This document shows positions 25,922 through 34,470 of a stretch of 64,000 bases of DNA, in pieces. Both the position numbers and the translations under genes were made by a program. Positions within the stretch are counted from its first letter, which is position 1. Each line of letters starts with the position of its first letter. Under the pieces are notes generated by a model. The model worked only from the letters and a program-made list of their open reading frames with translations. It was not told the origin of the DNA and ran no database searches. Origin of the DNA: JAITWN01 sp034002745 (GTDB lineage Bacteria > Pseudomonadota > Gammaproteobacteria > SZUA-140); contig JAVEZY010000002.1 in the NCBI GenBank assembly GCA_034002745.1, forward strand, positions 82,044 to 146,043. Reading direction: 5' to 3'.

Positions 25922-26512
25922 GCGTGCTTTCAACTTTTTCACTTCCTCATGCCTGTAACAACCCACGATGTGGTCATTCACCATTCCCACCGCCTGCATG
26001 AAGGCATGGCAGATCGTCGGACCCACGAAGTTGAAGCCCAGGCGACGCAGGTCGCGGCTCATGGCGGTCGATGCGGGGGTGCTGCTGGGGATATCCGCGA
26101 GGCGGACCCAGGCATTCTGCACGGGTTCGTGGTCCACGTAGCGCCATAGCCAGTCGCTCAGGGAGCCGTGGCGCTCGATGATGTCGAGGGTGCCGCGGGC
26201 ATTTCGAATGGCGGCCTCGATCTTGCGGCGGTTGCGGATGATACCGGGGTCGCCCATCAGGCGCGCGACCTCGGTGTCCGTCCAGGCAGCGATGCGCTCC
26301 GCATCGAAGCCCTCGAAAGCGCGACGGTAGTTCTCCCGCTTGCGCAACACCGTGATCCAGGACAGGCCCGCCTGCGCGCCCTCCAGCACCAGCATTTCGA
26401 ACAGCCTGCGCTCGTCATGCAAGGGCACGCCCCACTCGTGATCATGGTAGGCGACGTAGAGCGGATCGTTTCCGCACCAGCCGCAGCGCTCGGGTTCCAC
26501 AGAGCCTCCCAT
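25886..26512 (-). CDS. tag: DNA-3-methyladenine glycosylase I
   Basis: The 208-residue product matches Tag. It starts with the zinc-binding CGWCGNDPLYVAYHDHEWG, then LFEMLVLEGAQAGLSWITVLRKRENYRRAF, with the aromatic and Glu residues of the 3-methyladenine pocket, and RLGFNFVGPTICHAFMQAVGMVNDH, with the distal zinc His and Cys. It excises 3-methyladenine from alkylated DNA. The C-terminal tail KLKARPSREKKRNEQR is more basic than usual and is encoded by the right arm of repeat copy C. Confidence 0.93.
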   Translation of the reverse strand: MGGSVEPERCGWCGNDPLYVAYHDHEWGVPLHDERRLFEMLVLEGAQAGLSWITVLRKRENYRRAFEGFDAERIAAWTDTEVARLMGDPGIIRNRRKIEAAIRNARGTLDIIERHGSLSDWLWRYVDHEPVQNAWVRLADIPSSTPASTAMSRDLRRLGFNFVGPTICHAFMQAVGMVNDHIVGCYRHEEVKKLKARPSREKKRNEQR

Positions 26513-26611
26513 TCCGGATCAGCGTGCCTCGATCATCCGCCGCATCGCTTCCTGTCCTTCACGCCGCGCCGCGTGCGCATGCGTTCGGATGTCGAGGGCG
26601 GATCCGAAAGC

Positions 26612-28843
26612 TCAGATCGCTTCCAGCCGGGCATAGGCCATCACCAGCCACTTGCTGCCGGCGTTGCGGAAATTCACGTGCACGCGAGCCTGCGCGCCCT
26701 CGCCTTCATGGTCCATGATCACGCCTTCGCCGAACTTGGGATGCGTGACCCGCTGTCCCAGGCGCAGACCGCCGGGCAACCCGGTCTGACCCGAGACCGC
26801 CGGACGCCGGGCCTGCGGTGGCGGCGGAGGAGTGTGCGCCGGGCGTTGTGCATACATCGGGCGTTCGCTCTGCCGGTAGCCCGATGGCGCAACCCGCGGG
26901 CTGCGGCTGCGCACTTCCTCGATCACCTCGGCGGGAAGTTCGCTGACGAAGCGCGAGGGTGATTGCAGCATCTCGGAACCATGCAGCCGGCGCGTCTCGG
27001 CGTGGCTGATATAGAGCAGTCGGCGAGCCCGCGTGATGCCGACGTAGCACAGGCGGCGCTCTTCCTCGAGGCGCCCCGGTTCTTCCGTTGAGCGGTTGTG
27101 AGGAAACATGCCTTCCTCCATGCCGACCATGAACACCAGCGGGAACTCCAGTCCCTTGGCCGAATGCAGCGTCATCAGCTGTACACAATCGGAATGCTCA
27201 GCCGCCTGACCCTCGCCGGCTTCCAGCGCCGCATGGGCCAGGAAAGCGGCCAGTGGCGGCATCTCGATCTCTTCCGCCGAATATTCGAAGCCGCGGGCAG
27301 CGGACACCAGCTCTTCCAGGTTCTCCACCCGGGTCTGTCCGCGCTCGCCCTTTTCCTTCTCGTAATGCGGAATCAGACCGCTGACGCGAATGGCCTGGTC
27401 GACCTGCTCGAACAGCGGCAGATCGGCCGCGCCGCGCTCCAGATGGTCGATCAGATCGAGAAAGCCGCGCAGGGCGGAGGTGGCCCGTGCCGCCAGGTCG
27501 CCCGATTCGCACAGTTCCGCCGCTGCCCGCCACAGCGAGATACCGCTGCGCCGCGCGCGGTCGCGCAGCTGATCCAGGGTTCGATCGCCGATGCCGCGGG
27601 TGGGGGTGTTCACCACGCGCTCGAATGACGGATCGTCGTTGCGATTCGCGACCAGGCGCAGATAGGCGAGCGCGTCCTTGATCTCGGCTCGTTCGAAGAA
27701 GCGGAAGCCGCCGTAAACCCGGTACGGAATGCCGGCGGAAATGAGCGCCTCTTCGATCACGCGTGATTGCGCGTTGGAGCGGTAGAGCACGGCGGCATCG
27801 GCGCGCTGGTTACCTTCACTGATCCAGTGCCGGAGGCGATCGACCACGAAGCGCGCTTCTTCCAGATCGTTGAAGGCGGCATAGAGCCGGATCGGCTCAC
27901 CGTCCCGGCCATCGGTCCACAGCTTCTTGCCGAGACGACCCTGATTGTGGTCGATGAGCGCATTGGCTGCGCGCAGGATGTTTCCGGTCGAGCGATAGTT
28001 CTGTTCCAGGCGGATGGTGCGGGTGCCGGGATAGTCCTGACTGAAGCGCTGGATGTTCTCGATGCGGGCGCCGCGCCAGCCGTAGATCGACTGGTCGTCA
28101 TCGCCGACCACGAACAGATGGTTGCCGGTGCCGGTCAGCAGCCGCAGCCATGCATACTGGATCGCGTTGGTGTCTTGGAACTCGTCGACCAGCACGTGCT
28201 TGAAGCGCCCCTGGTAGTGCGCCAGCACCTCGGGATGGTCGCGCCACAGCTCATGCGCGCGCAGCAGCAGCTCCGCGAAATCGACCACGCCGGCGCGCTG
28301 GCATGCTTCCTCATAAGCCTGGTAGATGCGCAGCATCTGGCGCGCGTACGGGTCGCCGCGATCGTCGATGTGACGCGCGCGCTGGCCCTCGTCCTTGCGG
28401 CCGTTGATGAACCACTGTACCTGCTTGGGCGGCCACTGCGCCTCGTCGAGTTCCATCGCCTTGAGCAGGCGCCGGATCAGGCGATACTGGTCTTCCGAAT
28501 CCAGGATCTGGAAGGTCTGCGGCAGCCCGGCTTCCCGGTAGTGCGTGCGCAGCAGGCGATGAGCCAGCCCGTGGAAAGTGCCCACCCACATACCGCTGGC
28601 CGGCATCCCCAGCATCTGTTCGATGCGGCCGCGCATTTCGGCGGCGGCCTTGTTGGTGAAGGTGACGGCGAGGATCGCGAACGGTGAGACGTGGTGGGCG
28701 CGGACCAGCCAGGCGATGCGGTGCACCAGCACCCTGGTCTTGCCGCTGCCGGCGCCGGCGAGGACAAGGGCGTGGCCGGGCGGCATGGCCACCGCTTCAC
28801 GCTGCGCGTCGTTGAGAGAGTCGAGAAGCTGATTCACATCCAT
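26612..28843 (-). CDS. uvrD: DNA helicase II (UvrD)
   Basis: The 743-residue superfamily 1A helicase has motif I AGAGSGKTRVLVHRI, motif II LVDEFQDTNAIQY, motif III GDDDQSIYGWRGA, motif IV IRLEQNYRSTGNIL and motif VI YVGITRARRLLYIS. The C-terminal tail GQRVTHPKFGEGVI with the following beta-strand domain is the UvrD/PcrA RNA-polymerase-binding Tudor fold, which separates it from Rep. It unwinds DNA 3'-5' in nucleotide excision and mismatch repair. The length is close to E. coli UvrD (720). Confidence 0.95.
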   Translation of the reverse strand: MDVNQLLDSLNDAQREAVAMPPGHALVLAGAGSGKTRVLVHRIAWLVRAHHVSPFAILAVTFTNKAAAEMRGRIEQMLGMPASGMWVGTFHGLAHRLLRTHYREAGLPQTFQILDSEDQYRLIRRLLKAMELDEAQWPPKQVQWFINGRKDEGQRARHIDDRGDPYARQMLRIYQAYEEACQRAGVVDFAELLLRAHELWRDHPEVLAHYQGRFKHVLVDEFQDTNAIQYAWLRLLTGTGNHLFVVGDDDQSIYGWRGARIENIQRFSQDYPGTRTIRLEQNYRSTGNILRAANALIDHNQGRLGKKLWTDGRDGEPIRLYAAFNDLEEARFVVDRLRHWISEGNQRADAAVLYRSNAQSRVIEEALISAGIPYRVYGGFRFFERAEIKDALAYLRLVANRNDDPSFERVVNTPTRGIGDRTLDQLRDRARRSGISLWRAAAELCESGDLAARATSALRGFLDLIDHLERGAADLPLFEQVDQAIRVSGLIPHYEKEKGERGQTRVENLEELVSAARGFEYSAEEIEMPPLAAFLAHAALEAGEGQAAEHSDCVQLMTLHSAKGLEFPLVFMVGMEEGMFPHNRSTEEPGRLEEERRLCYVGITRARRLLYISHAETRRLHGSEMLQSPSRFVSELPAEVIEEVRSRSPRVAPSGYRQSERPMYAQRPAHTPPPPPQARRPAVSGQTGLPGGLRLGQRVTHPKFGEGVIMDHEGEGAQARVHVNFRNAGSKWLVMAYARLEAI

Positions 28844-28919
28844 GCGGAAAGCCGATAGTGACGAGTACGGGGATGACCGGATTGTAACAGGTCCGGACCG
28901 TCCGCCGGGAAAGACCTCG

Positions 28920-29288
28920 TCAGTCGGGGGTTTCCACGCGTATGCCGATGCCTTTCACGCCTCCCGTGGGAAGGCGGGCGCCTTCCAGGATCGCCCCGTC
29001 GAGCTTCGCGCCGTCCAGTCGTGCGTGGGACAGATCCGCATCGCGCAGATCCGCGCCGGCGAGATCGCTGCCGGAGAGATCGGCCCGGGACAGGTCCGCG
29101 CCCTCCAGCCGGGCGAGGCGCAGGTCGGCATCGGCCAGATTGGCTCGCGACAGATCGGCGCCGCGCAGATCCATCTCCACCAGGCAGGCCTGCGGCAGTT
29201 GCGCCGTCGACAGATCGGCCGAGCGCAGCGTGGGCAGATCGATACACAGCAGTTCGTCGAATCCCTTGCGATCGTAAATTCTGATCAT
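28920..29288 (-). CDS. Pentapeptide-repeat protein
   Basis: The 122-residue product is mostly a right-handed quadrilateral beta-helix built from A(D/N)LXX repeats such as LRGADLSRANLADADLRLAR, followed by LSRADLSGSDLAGADLRDAD. It has about twelve to fifteen repeats. Some pentapeptide proteins mimic DNA and protect gyrase, but most have no known role. ATG 29288 overlaps the stop of the PfkB-type kinase by 4 bp, so the two genes are translationally coupled. Confidence 0.88.
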   Translation of the reverse strand: MIRIYDRKGFDELLCIDLPTLRSADLSTAQLPQACLVEMDLRGADLSRANLADADLRLARLEGADLSRADLSGSDLAGADLRDADLSHARLDGAKLDGAILEGARLPTGGVKGIGIRVETPD

Positions 29289-30160
29289 GAATCCATGCTC
29301 CATGCGCCCGTGGCGGGCAGGCCGATGCCGCCGCACTTCTCGCCGGCCAGCCGGCAGGCGGCGGTGAGCGTCTCGGCAGGCGGTCTGCCGCGCACCAGAC
29401 CGTCAATGATACCCGCATTGAAGGTGTCGCCTGCTCCCAGCGTGTCGACGATGCGCGGCGGTATCCATGGCGGAGTATGCAGTGGCTTTCCGTCGGCATC
29501 CACCGTCCAGGCGCCATCCGCGCCCCAGGCACAGAACAGCTGTCGGCCGGGCAGGCGCCCGCGCAGCTGGTCGAGAAACTCAGCGGCCCCGGTGCCCAGG
29601 GATTCGACATATGCGCGGCTGAAAATCAGCGCCGACGCGAGAGGAAACAGTCTCTCGATGCCCGGACGCGGCTTTTCCACCTCCAGCGACAGCGTTTTCC
29701 CCGCCGCCAGCGCGCGCTCCATCATCCCGGCGGTGGCCTCGATTTCGCGGCCCTCGAAGTGCAGCCAGTCCCATGCATCGAGCTCGACGCGCGCGAAGTC
29801 GTCCGTGGTGAGCTCGGGCAGGGTTCGATAGTGCACGATGGTGCGTGAACCGTTGGCGACGTTGTGAAAGATGTAGGAAACCGGCGTGCTGTCCGCCGGG
29901 TGAACGCGGGCGGGCGACAGATCGATGTTCCGCGCACGCAGCTCCGCCGTCAGGCGTTCGCCGTCGGCGTCGGCGGCAAGGGTGCTGGCGAGGCCGCAGC
30001 GATGCCCCAGCGTCGCGAGCACGGTCAGCGTGTTCGCCGCGTTGCCGCCACAGGCCATGCGGCGCGCGGCCGCCCGCAGTTTGGCGTCCTCCGCGGGATA
30101 GCCGTCCACGCTGAGGACGATATCCAGCACTGCAACCCCGATGCCGAGAATGGCTGCCAT
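29285..30160 (-). CDS. PfkB-family sugar kinase (ketohexokinase-like)
   Basis: The 291-residue product begins MAAILGIGVAVLDIVLSVDG and has the PfkB N-terminal motif region MACGGNAANTLTVLATLG and the C-terminal anion-hole/base motif VDTLGAGDTFNAGIIDGL. The overall pattern resembles ketohexokinases and fructokinases. The phosphate acceptor is unknown. It starts 11 bases after the small zinc-ribbon membrane protein gene and overlaps the pentapeptide gene, so three genes form a compact unit. Confidence 0.87.
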   Translation of the reverse strand: MAAILGIGVAVLDIVLSVDGYPAEDAKLRAAARRMACGGNAANTLTVLATLGHRCGLASTLAADADGERLTAELRARNIDLSPARVHPADSTPVSYIFHNVANGSRTIVHYRTLPELTTDDFARVELDAWDWLHFEGREIEATAGMMERALAAGKTLSLEVEKPRPGIERLFPLASALIFSRAYVESLGTGAAEFLDQLRGRLPGRQLFCAWGADGAWTVDADGKPLHTPPWIPPRIVDTLGAGDTFNAGIIDGLVRGRPPAETLTAACRLAGEKCGGIGLPATGAWSMDS

Positions 30161-30171
30161 GCCGGGCGCCT

Positions 30172-30471
30172 TCAGCCTCCCCGCGGACGCATCGCGCGCA
30201 GCGGCATCCAGGCAATGCTGGCCAGGTCGACCAGCAGCCACAACGCCAGCATCACCAGCAACGGCACCCAGCTGCTCCAGGCCGCCGCGAGAAAGATGCA
30301 GGTCGCGGCAATCCAGAAATAGACGAAATAGAGCAGCGTCATCAGCAGCGGATGCGCGCACAGACGCGTGCCGCAGCGCGGACAGTGCACGCTCATCCAT
30401 ATTGCCGCCAGATACTTGTCCTTGAGCGGGATGGATTCCTCGTGGCACTTGGGGCAGGGGAAGCGCTTCAT
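30172..30471 (-). CDS. Small zinc-ribbon membrane protein
   Basis: The 99-residue protein begins with a Cys pair (CPKCH) and a second pair (CPRCG) about 24 residues later, forming a likely zinc ribbon. Two hydrophobic segments follow (LLMTLLYFVYFWIAATCIFL, then WVPLLVMLALWLLVDLASIA), and the tail is basic (RAMRPRGG). It resembles DUF983-type proteins in layout, but I am not certain of the family. It is the first gene of the unit with the PfkB kinase. Confidence 0.75.
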   Translation of the reverse strand: MKRFPCPKCHEESIPLKDKYLAAIWMSVHCPRCGTRLCAHPLLMTLLYFVYFWIAATCIFLAAAWSSWVPLLVMLALWLLVDLASIAWMPLRAMRPRGG

Positions 30472-30595
30472 GGCCCCAAATCATAGCCGCGCGGTCGAGA
30501 TACGGCCAGATCCGTTGATCAAGCGCACGGCGGCACGGTGGCGGAACCGTCCCGGATCGGAAGCTGTGGCGTGCTTCGTGCTAGAATCCGCAGCC

Positions 30596-31141
30596 ATGAA
30601 CGCCCGCCGCACACGCCTGCTGTCGTTTGTCGCCGCCGCACTGCTGCTCGCCGGCTGCGATGGCAATACCGAATTGATGAAGGCGGCCATGCACGAGCGC
30701 GTGGACGAAGTGAGAAGCGCGCTGGAAGCAGGGACTTCGGTCGACGAGCGCAACAATTACGGCTGGACCGCGCTGATGCATGCCGCCCGCCTGGGCAATG
30801 ACGACATCGTTTCCTTGTTGATCGACGAGGGCGCGGATGTGAATGCCGCCGATGACGACGGCTGGACGGCGCTGATGCGGGCCGCCCATCGCGGTCAGGT
30901 CGAGACGGTGAAGCTGCTGCTCTCGCGCGGCGCCGAGCCGAACCGGGCCGAACAGACCGGCACCACCGCACTGCACTGGGCGGCGCAGCGTGGACATCTG
31001 GAAGTCGTCCGCGCGCTGCTCGTCGGCGGCGCCGACTACACGCTGCGCACCGCCGATGGTTCTACGCCGATGCACCTTGCGACCCTCGCCAGCAACAACG
31101 AAGTGGTCATCTTCCTGCGCAGCGCCGGCGCGCGTGAATAG
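30596..31141 (+). CDS. Ankyrin-repeat lipoprotein
   Basis: The 181-residue product has a lipoprotein signal with lipobox LLLAGC. About four to five ankyrin repeats follow, recognised by GWTALMHAARLGNDDIVSLL, GWTALMRAAHRGQVETVKLL, GTTALHWAAQRGHLEVVRAL and GSTPMHLATLASNNEVVIFL. It is likely anchored to the envelope and binds a protein partner there. ATG 30596 starts the signal; the frame is open upstream but is not secretory. It is transcribed towards nfi. Confidence 0.88.
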   Translation: MNARRTRLLSFVAAALLLAGCDGNTELMKAAMHERVDEVRSALEAGTSVDERNNYGWTALMHAARLGNDDIVSLLIDEGADVNAADDDGWTALMRAAHRGQVETVKLLLSRGAEPNRAEQTGTTALHWAAQRGHLEVVRALLVGGADYTLRTADGSTPMHLATLASNNEVVIFLRSAGARE

Positions 31142-31207
31142 TGTCCATCCCGAACGCTCATGCCCGCCGGGCTGGTGTTCGCGAGATGAGGCTGTGATGA
31201 ATTCCTG

Positions 31208-31882
31208 ATGAGTTCCGCGCGCCGCGATCCGCTGCATGGCTGGGAGCTGACGCCCAGGGAGGCGATCGCTCTGCAGCGCGAGCTCGCGGGGAGTGTGCGC
31301 GCCGATATCGATGACTTCGGCACTGTGCGGCACGTTGCCGGCGTCGATGTCGGCTTCGAGGAGCATGGCAGGATTACGCGGGCGGCGATCGCCGTGCTGT
31401 CGTTCCCGGGCCTCGAGTCGATCGAAAGCGTCATCGCGCGCCGGCCCACGTCCTTTCCCTATGTGCCCGGTCTGCTCTCCTTTCGCGAGCTGCCTGCCGT
31501 GCTCGATGCATTCGATCGCGTGCGCGAAATCCCGGATCTCATCCTCTGCGATGGCCAGGGTATCGCCCATCCCCGTCGCCTGGGGATTGCCGCGCATCTG
31601 GGGCTGTGGCTGGACATGCCCACGATAGGCGTCGCCAAGAGCCGGCTCATCGGTGCCCATGGCGAGGTGCCGCCTGAGAAGGGCGGCTGGTGTCCGCTGA
31701 TGGACCGGGGCGAGCGCATCGGCGCGGTGCTGCGGACGCGGCGCGGCGTCCGGCCTCTCTTCGTGTCGGTCGGTCACCGCATCACGCTCGAAACGGCGAT
31801 CGATTTCGTGCTGCGCTGCATCAGCCGCTATCGTTTGCCGGAAACGACGCGCGCTGCCCATCGCCTCGCATCCCGGTGCTGA
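31208..31882 (+). CDS. nfi: Endonuclease V (deoxyinosine 3'-endonuclease)
   Basis: The 224-residue product matches endonuclease V. It has HVAGVDVGFEEHGRI with the first metal Asp, the wedge motif SFPYVPGLLSFRELPAVL, ILCDGQGIAHPRRLGIAAHL with the second metal Asp and catalytic His, and TIGVAKSRLIG. It nicks DNA one nucleotide 3' of deaminated adenine (inosine). It follows the ankyrin lipoprotein at a distance of 66 bases on the same strand. Confidence 0.93.
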   Translation: MSSARRDPLHGWELTPREAIALQRELAGSVRADIDDFGTVRHVAGVDVGFEEHGRITRAAIAVLSFPGLESIESVIARRPTSFPYVPGLLSFRELPAVLDAFDRVREIPDLILCDGQGIAHPRRLGIAAHLGLWLDMPTIGVAKSRLIGAHGEVPPEKGGWCPLMDRGERIGAVLRTRRGVRPLFVSVGHRITLETAIDFVLRCISRYRLPETTRAAHRLASRC

Positions 31883-31970
31883 CCGCGCGGGACCCCGGCC
31901 ATCGTCGCGCGCATGCTATCATTGCGCGTGCGAAGCTCGTCCGTACGCTCGTTCGTGATCCCGCATTCCG

Positions 31971-33008
31971 ATGAACAGATCCTTGTTTGCACTTCTCCTC
32001 TCAGTCTGCGCGCTGGCGACTCTGTGGATGGCGCCTGCGCTTGCCCTCGCTTCATCACCGGCGAATCCGCGCGGCGCCGATGTCGAGCACCACGGCGGGG
32101 AAGCCGCCCGCTGCGAGCTGTGCCATACGGCAAGCGTATTTTCCCCGGAGTTGAAGCGCCGTGGTTGCCTGGCCTGCCATGCCGATGGCATCCCCGCGAC
32201 ATCCATGCCCGTCTCAGGCAGCGCAGAGCCCGCAGGTGAAGCGGGCGATGATGACGCCATGGGCCTGCAGGGGCCGCACTATTACGAAGTGTCCCGCTTC
32301 GGCGCCGATCCCGGTCCGATGGTTCGCATCCCGGCGGGTGAGTTCGTCATGGGTACCGATGAACGCTTTTCCGATGAGGGTCCGCAGCACCTCGTGCACC
32401 TGGATGCGTACCTCATCGATCGCTATCCGGTGACCAATCTCCAGTACCAGGCGTTCATCGAAGCGACGCATCGTCGGGCGCCGGCGAATTTCGAGGCGCG
32501 TCGTCATCCGCCGGGGAAGGCGGATCATCCGGTGGTTCAGGTGTCCTGGTTCGAGGCGCGCGACTACTGTGAATGGGCGGGCAAGCGCCTGCCGACCGAG
32601 GCCGAGTGGGAGAAGGCTGCGCGCGGCACCGATGGTCGGCCGTTTCCCTGGGGCGAGCATTTCGATATCAGGCGTGCCAACACGCCGGTACGCTGGTCTG
32701 CGCTAGGGCGTCGGGGAGATACGACGCCGGTCGGCGCGTTCCCGCAAGGTGCGAGTCCCTACGGCTTGCATGATGTGACCGGCAACGTCTGGGAGTGGAC
32801 CGCATCCTGGTACAAGCCATACCCGGGGAACGAGCGCCCGTCGGAAAATTACGGCGAATTCTATCGCGTGCTCAAGGGCGGCTCCTGGTGGGATTGCTCC
32901 TTCTACAAGTGTGGCATCTCGGCGCCGGTCTACAATCGCGGCTTCTTCAGCGCCCGGGTCAGGAACGACACTTTCGGTTTCCGCTGTGCCGGCAACGTGA
33001 GCGAATGA
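31971..33008 (+). CDS. Dihaem c-type segment fused to a SUMF1 (formylglycine-generating-enzyme-like) domain
   Basis: The 345-residue protein has a signal peptide and then two CXXCH haem sites (CELCH near residue 48, CLACH near 66). A linker leads into a full SUMF1 domain: PMVRIPAGEFVMGTDERFSD, DRYPVTNLQYQAFIEA, VSWFEARDYCEWAGKRLPTE, GNVWEWTASWY, VLKGGSWWDCS and DTFGFRCAG. The region corresponding to the FGE active-site cysteines contains a CX4C (CSFYKC), but it is displaced by four residues from the catalytic pair, so FGE activity is doubtful. The protein is periplasmic. A SUMF1 paralogue follows 126 bases downstream. Confidence 0.85.
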   Translation: MNRSLFALLLSVCALATLWMAPALALASSPANPRGADVEHHGGEAARCELCHTASVFSPELKRRGCLACHADGIPATSMPVSGSAEPAGEAGDDDAMGLQGPHYYEVSRFGADPGPMVRIPAGEFVMGTDERFSDEGPQHLVHLDAYLIDRYPVTNLQYQAFIEATHRRAPANFEARRHPPGKADHPVVQVSWFEARDYCEWAGKRLPTEAEWEKAARGTDGRPFPWGEHFDIRRANTPVRWSALGRRGDTTPVGAFPQGASPYGLHDVTGNVWEWTASWYKPYPGNERPSENYGEFYRVLKGGSWWDCSFYKCGISAPVYNRGFFSARVRNDTFGFRCAGNVSE

Positions 33009-33134
33009 ACGGTGGCTGCGGACGGGCGAGAGTGACTGGCGGCGATTTTCCTGTCGCTGTCAGGAATGCGATGGCCCCCTGCTGGCTCCGGCGTTGCGGT
33101 CGGGGCGCTCTATGATCGAAGAGGAGATTTCACG

Positions 33135-34124
33135 GTGAGCATCCCCGTTCGCGCCAGCGCTCGCGCGCTGATCATTGCGATGGGCCTTGTCATCGCGGCC
33201 GGGTCCAGCGCCGCGGACATGGTCCGGGTACCGGCCGGCGAGTTCCTGTTCGGCACCGGGGCTATCGTCGAGGACGGTCCGGATCTGTCGGAATTCGGCC
33301 TCGACAAGCCGGCATACGTCGATGAGATGCCGCAGCGCCGGCTCTATCTCGACACCTTCTTCATCGATCGCTACGAGGTGACGAACCTCCAATACAGCCG
33401 CTTCGTGATCGAAACCGATCACTGGGTGCCGGATGGTTGGCAGCGCAGCGGTTATCTGTTGACGCGCGACATCCTCGATGCCGCGGAACTCGGGCTGGAA
33501 GAGCTGCGGATCCTTGCGCGCGATATGTTCGGCATCGAGGCGGGGATTGCGGGGATGGATCGCGAGGCCTTGCTGGACGCCATCGAGCATGGGCGCCGGG
33601 AGCAGGATTCGCTGCCGATCAGCGGGGTGAGCTGGCAGGATGCCCGGCTCTATTGCGAATGGGCGGGGAAACGGCTGCCGACGGAGGGGGAATGGGAAAA
33701 GGCGGCCCGGGGGCCGGACGGACGCGAGTTTCCCTGGGGCGATGCCTGGGCCAGGGATCGCGTCAGCGCGGGTCAGGAGGCGGGACCGCGCTCCGTCGGT
33801 TCGATCGAGGCGGGGAAATCATATTACGGCGCCTACGATATGGCCGGGAATGTCATGGAGTGGGTGGCCGACTGGTATGGGCCGTACGCAGGCGCTGCGT
33901 CCGATTTGCCGGATTACGGCAAGAAGCTGAAGGTCGCTCGCGGCGGCGGCTGGGGCGGGCTCGGTCACTACGCCATCAGTCACTTCTATCGCGCGGCCTA
34001 TCGCTCCGGCTTGCAGCCGGCCGCGCGGTTCCATGATCTGGGTTTCCGCTGTGCGCGGGATTCCGCTCCGGACTCCGATTCCGATCAGGCGCCGCCCGGT
34101 TCCGGGGGCTTGCCCGGACCGTAG
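33135..34124 (+). CDS. Secreted SUMF1-domain protein, tandem paralogue
   Basis: The 329-residue protein has a signal peptide (RASARALIIAMGLVIAAGSSAAD) and one SUMF1 fold: MVRVPAGEFLFGTG, DRYEVTNLQYSRFVIETDHW, VSWQDARLYCEWAGKRLPTEG, GNVMEWVADWY, ARGGGWGGLG and HDLGFRCAR. It has an insertion of about 50 residues (LDAAELGLEELRILARDMFG) absent from the upstream paralogue and lacks the FGE cysteines, so it is probably a structural or binding module. GTG 33135 has gaggag eight bases upstream. The last 40 bases overlap the convergent DUF1820 gene. Confidence 0.85.
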   Translation: MSIPVRASARALIIAMGLVIAAGSSAADMVRVPAGEFLFGTGAIVEDGPDLSEFGLDKPAYVDEMPQRRLYLDTFFIDRYEVTNLQYSRFVIETDHWVPDGWQRSGYLLTRDILDAAELGLEELRILARDMFGIEAGIAGMDREALLDAIEHGRREQDSLPISGVSWQDARLYCEWAGKRLPTEGEWEKAARGPDGREFPWGDAWARDRVSAGQEAGPRSVGSIEAGKSYYGAYDMAGNVMEWVADWYGPYAGAASDLPDYGKKLKVARGGGWGGLGHYAISHFYRAAYRSGLQPAARFHDLGFRCARDSAPDSDSDQAPPGSGGLPGP

Positions 34125-34429
34125 AAGGTGCCGGGGAAAGGCGTGATCTTGCCCTCGCCGGCAGCGCTGATTTTCGCTGTCCCCTGCTTGTCGACCTCGT
34201 CGATGCGCACCACGGCGTGCAAGGGGATGTAGCTGCGGCGGACTTCCGCGAATTCCGTCTTCAGCCGCTCCTCGGCGGGATCGACCACCAGCGCCGATTT
34301 TTCGCCGAAGACGATTTCCGCGATCTCGATGAATCCATACAGATCACCCTGCGAGACGGATCGGGCGTAGATTTCGTAAAGCTTGCCGCCGTTGAGAAAG
34401 GCGATGCGGTAGAGGCGTTTGGCATTCAT
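34085..34429 (-). CDS. DUF1820 family protein
   Basis: The 114-residue product matches the gammaproteobacterial DUF1820 family: AKRLYRIAFLNGGKLYEIYA, VSQGDLYGFIEIAEIVFGE, VVDPAEERLKTEFAEVRRSY and ITPFPGTFYGP. The family is widespread in gammaproteobacteria and has no assigned function. ATG 34429 is the usual family start. The gene converges on the SUMF1 gene and overlaps its end. Confidence 0.9.
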   Translation of the reverse strand: MNAKRLYRIAFLNGGKLYEIYARSVSQGDLYGFIEIAEIVFGEKSALVVDPAEERLKTEFAEVRRSYIPLHAVVRIDEVDKQGTAKISAAGEGKITPFPGTFYGPGKPPEPGGA

Positions 34430-34470
34430 CGCGGCTATTGTATCCGGGCCCGGCGTCGTGGCCAACCGGC

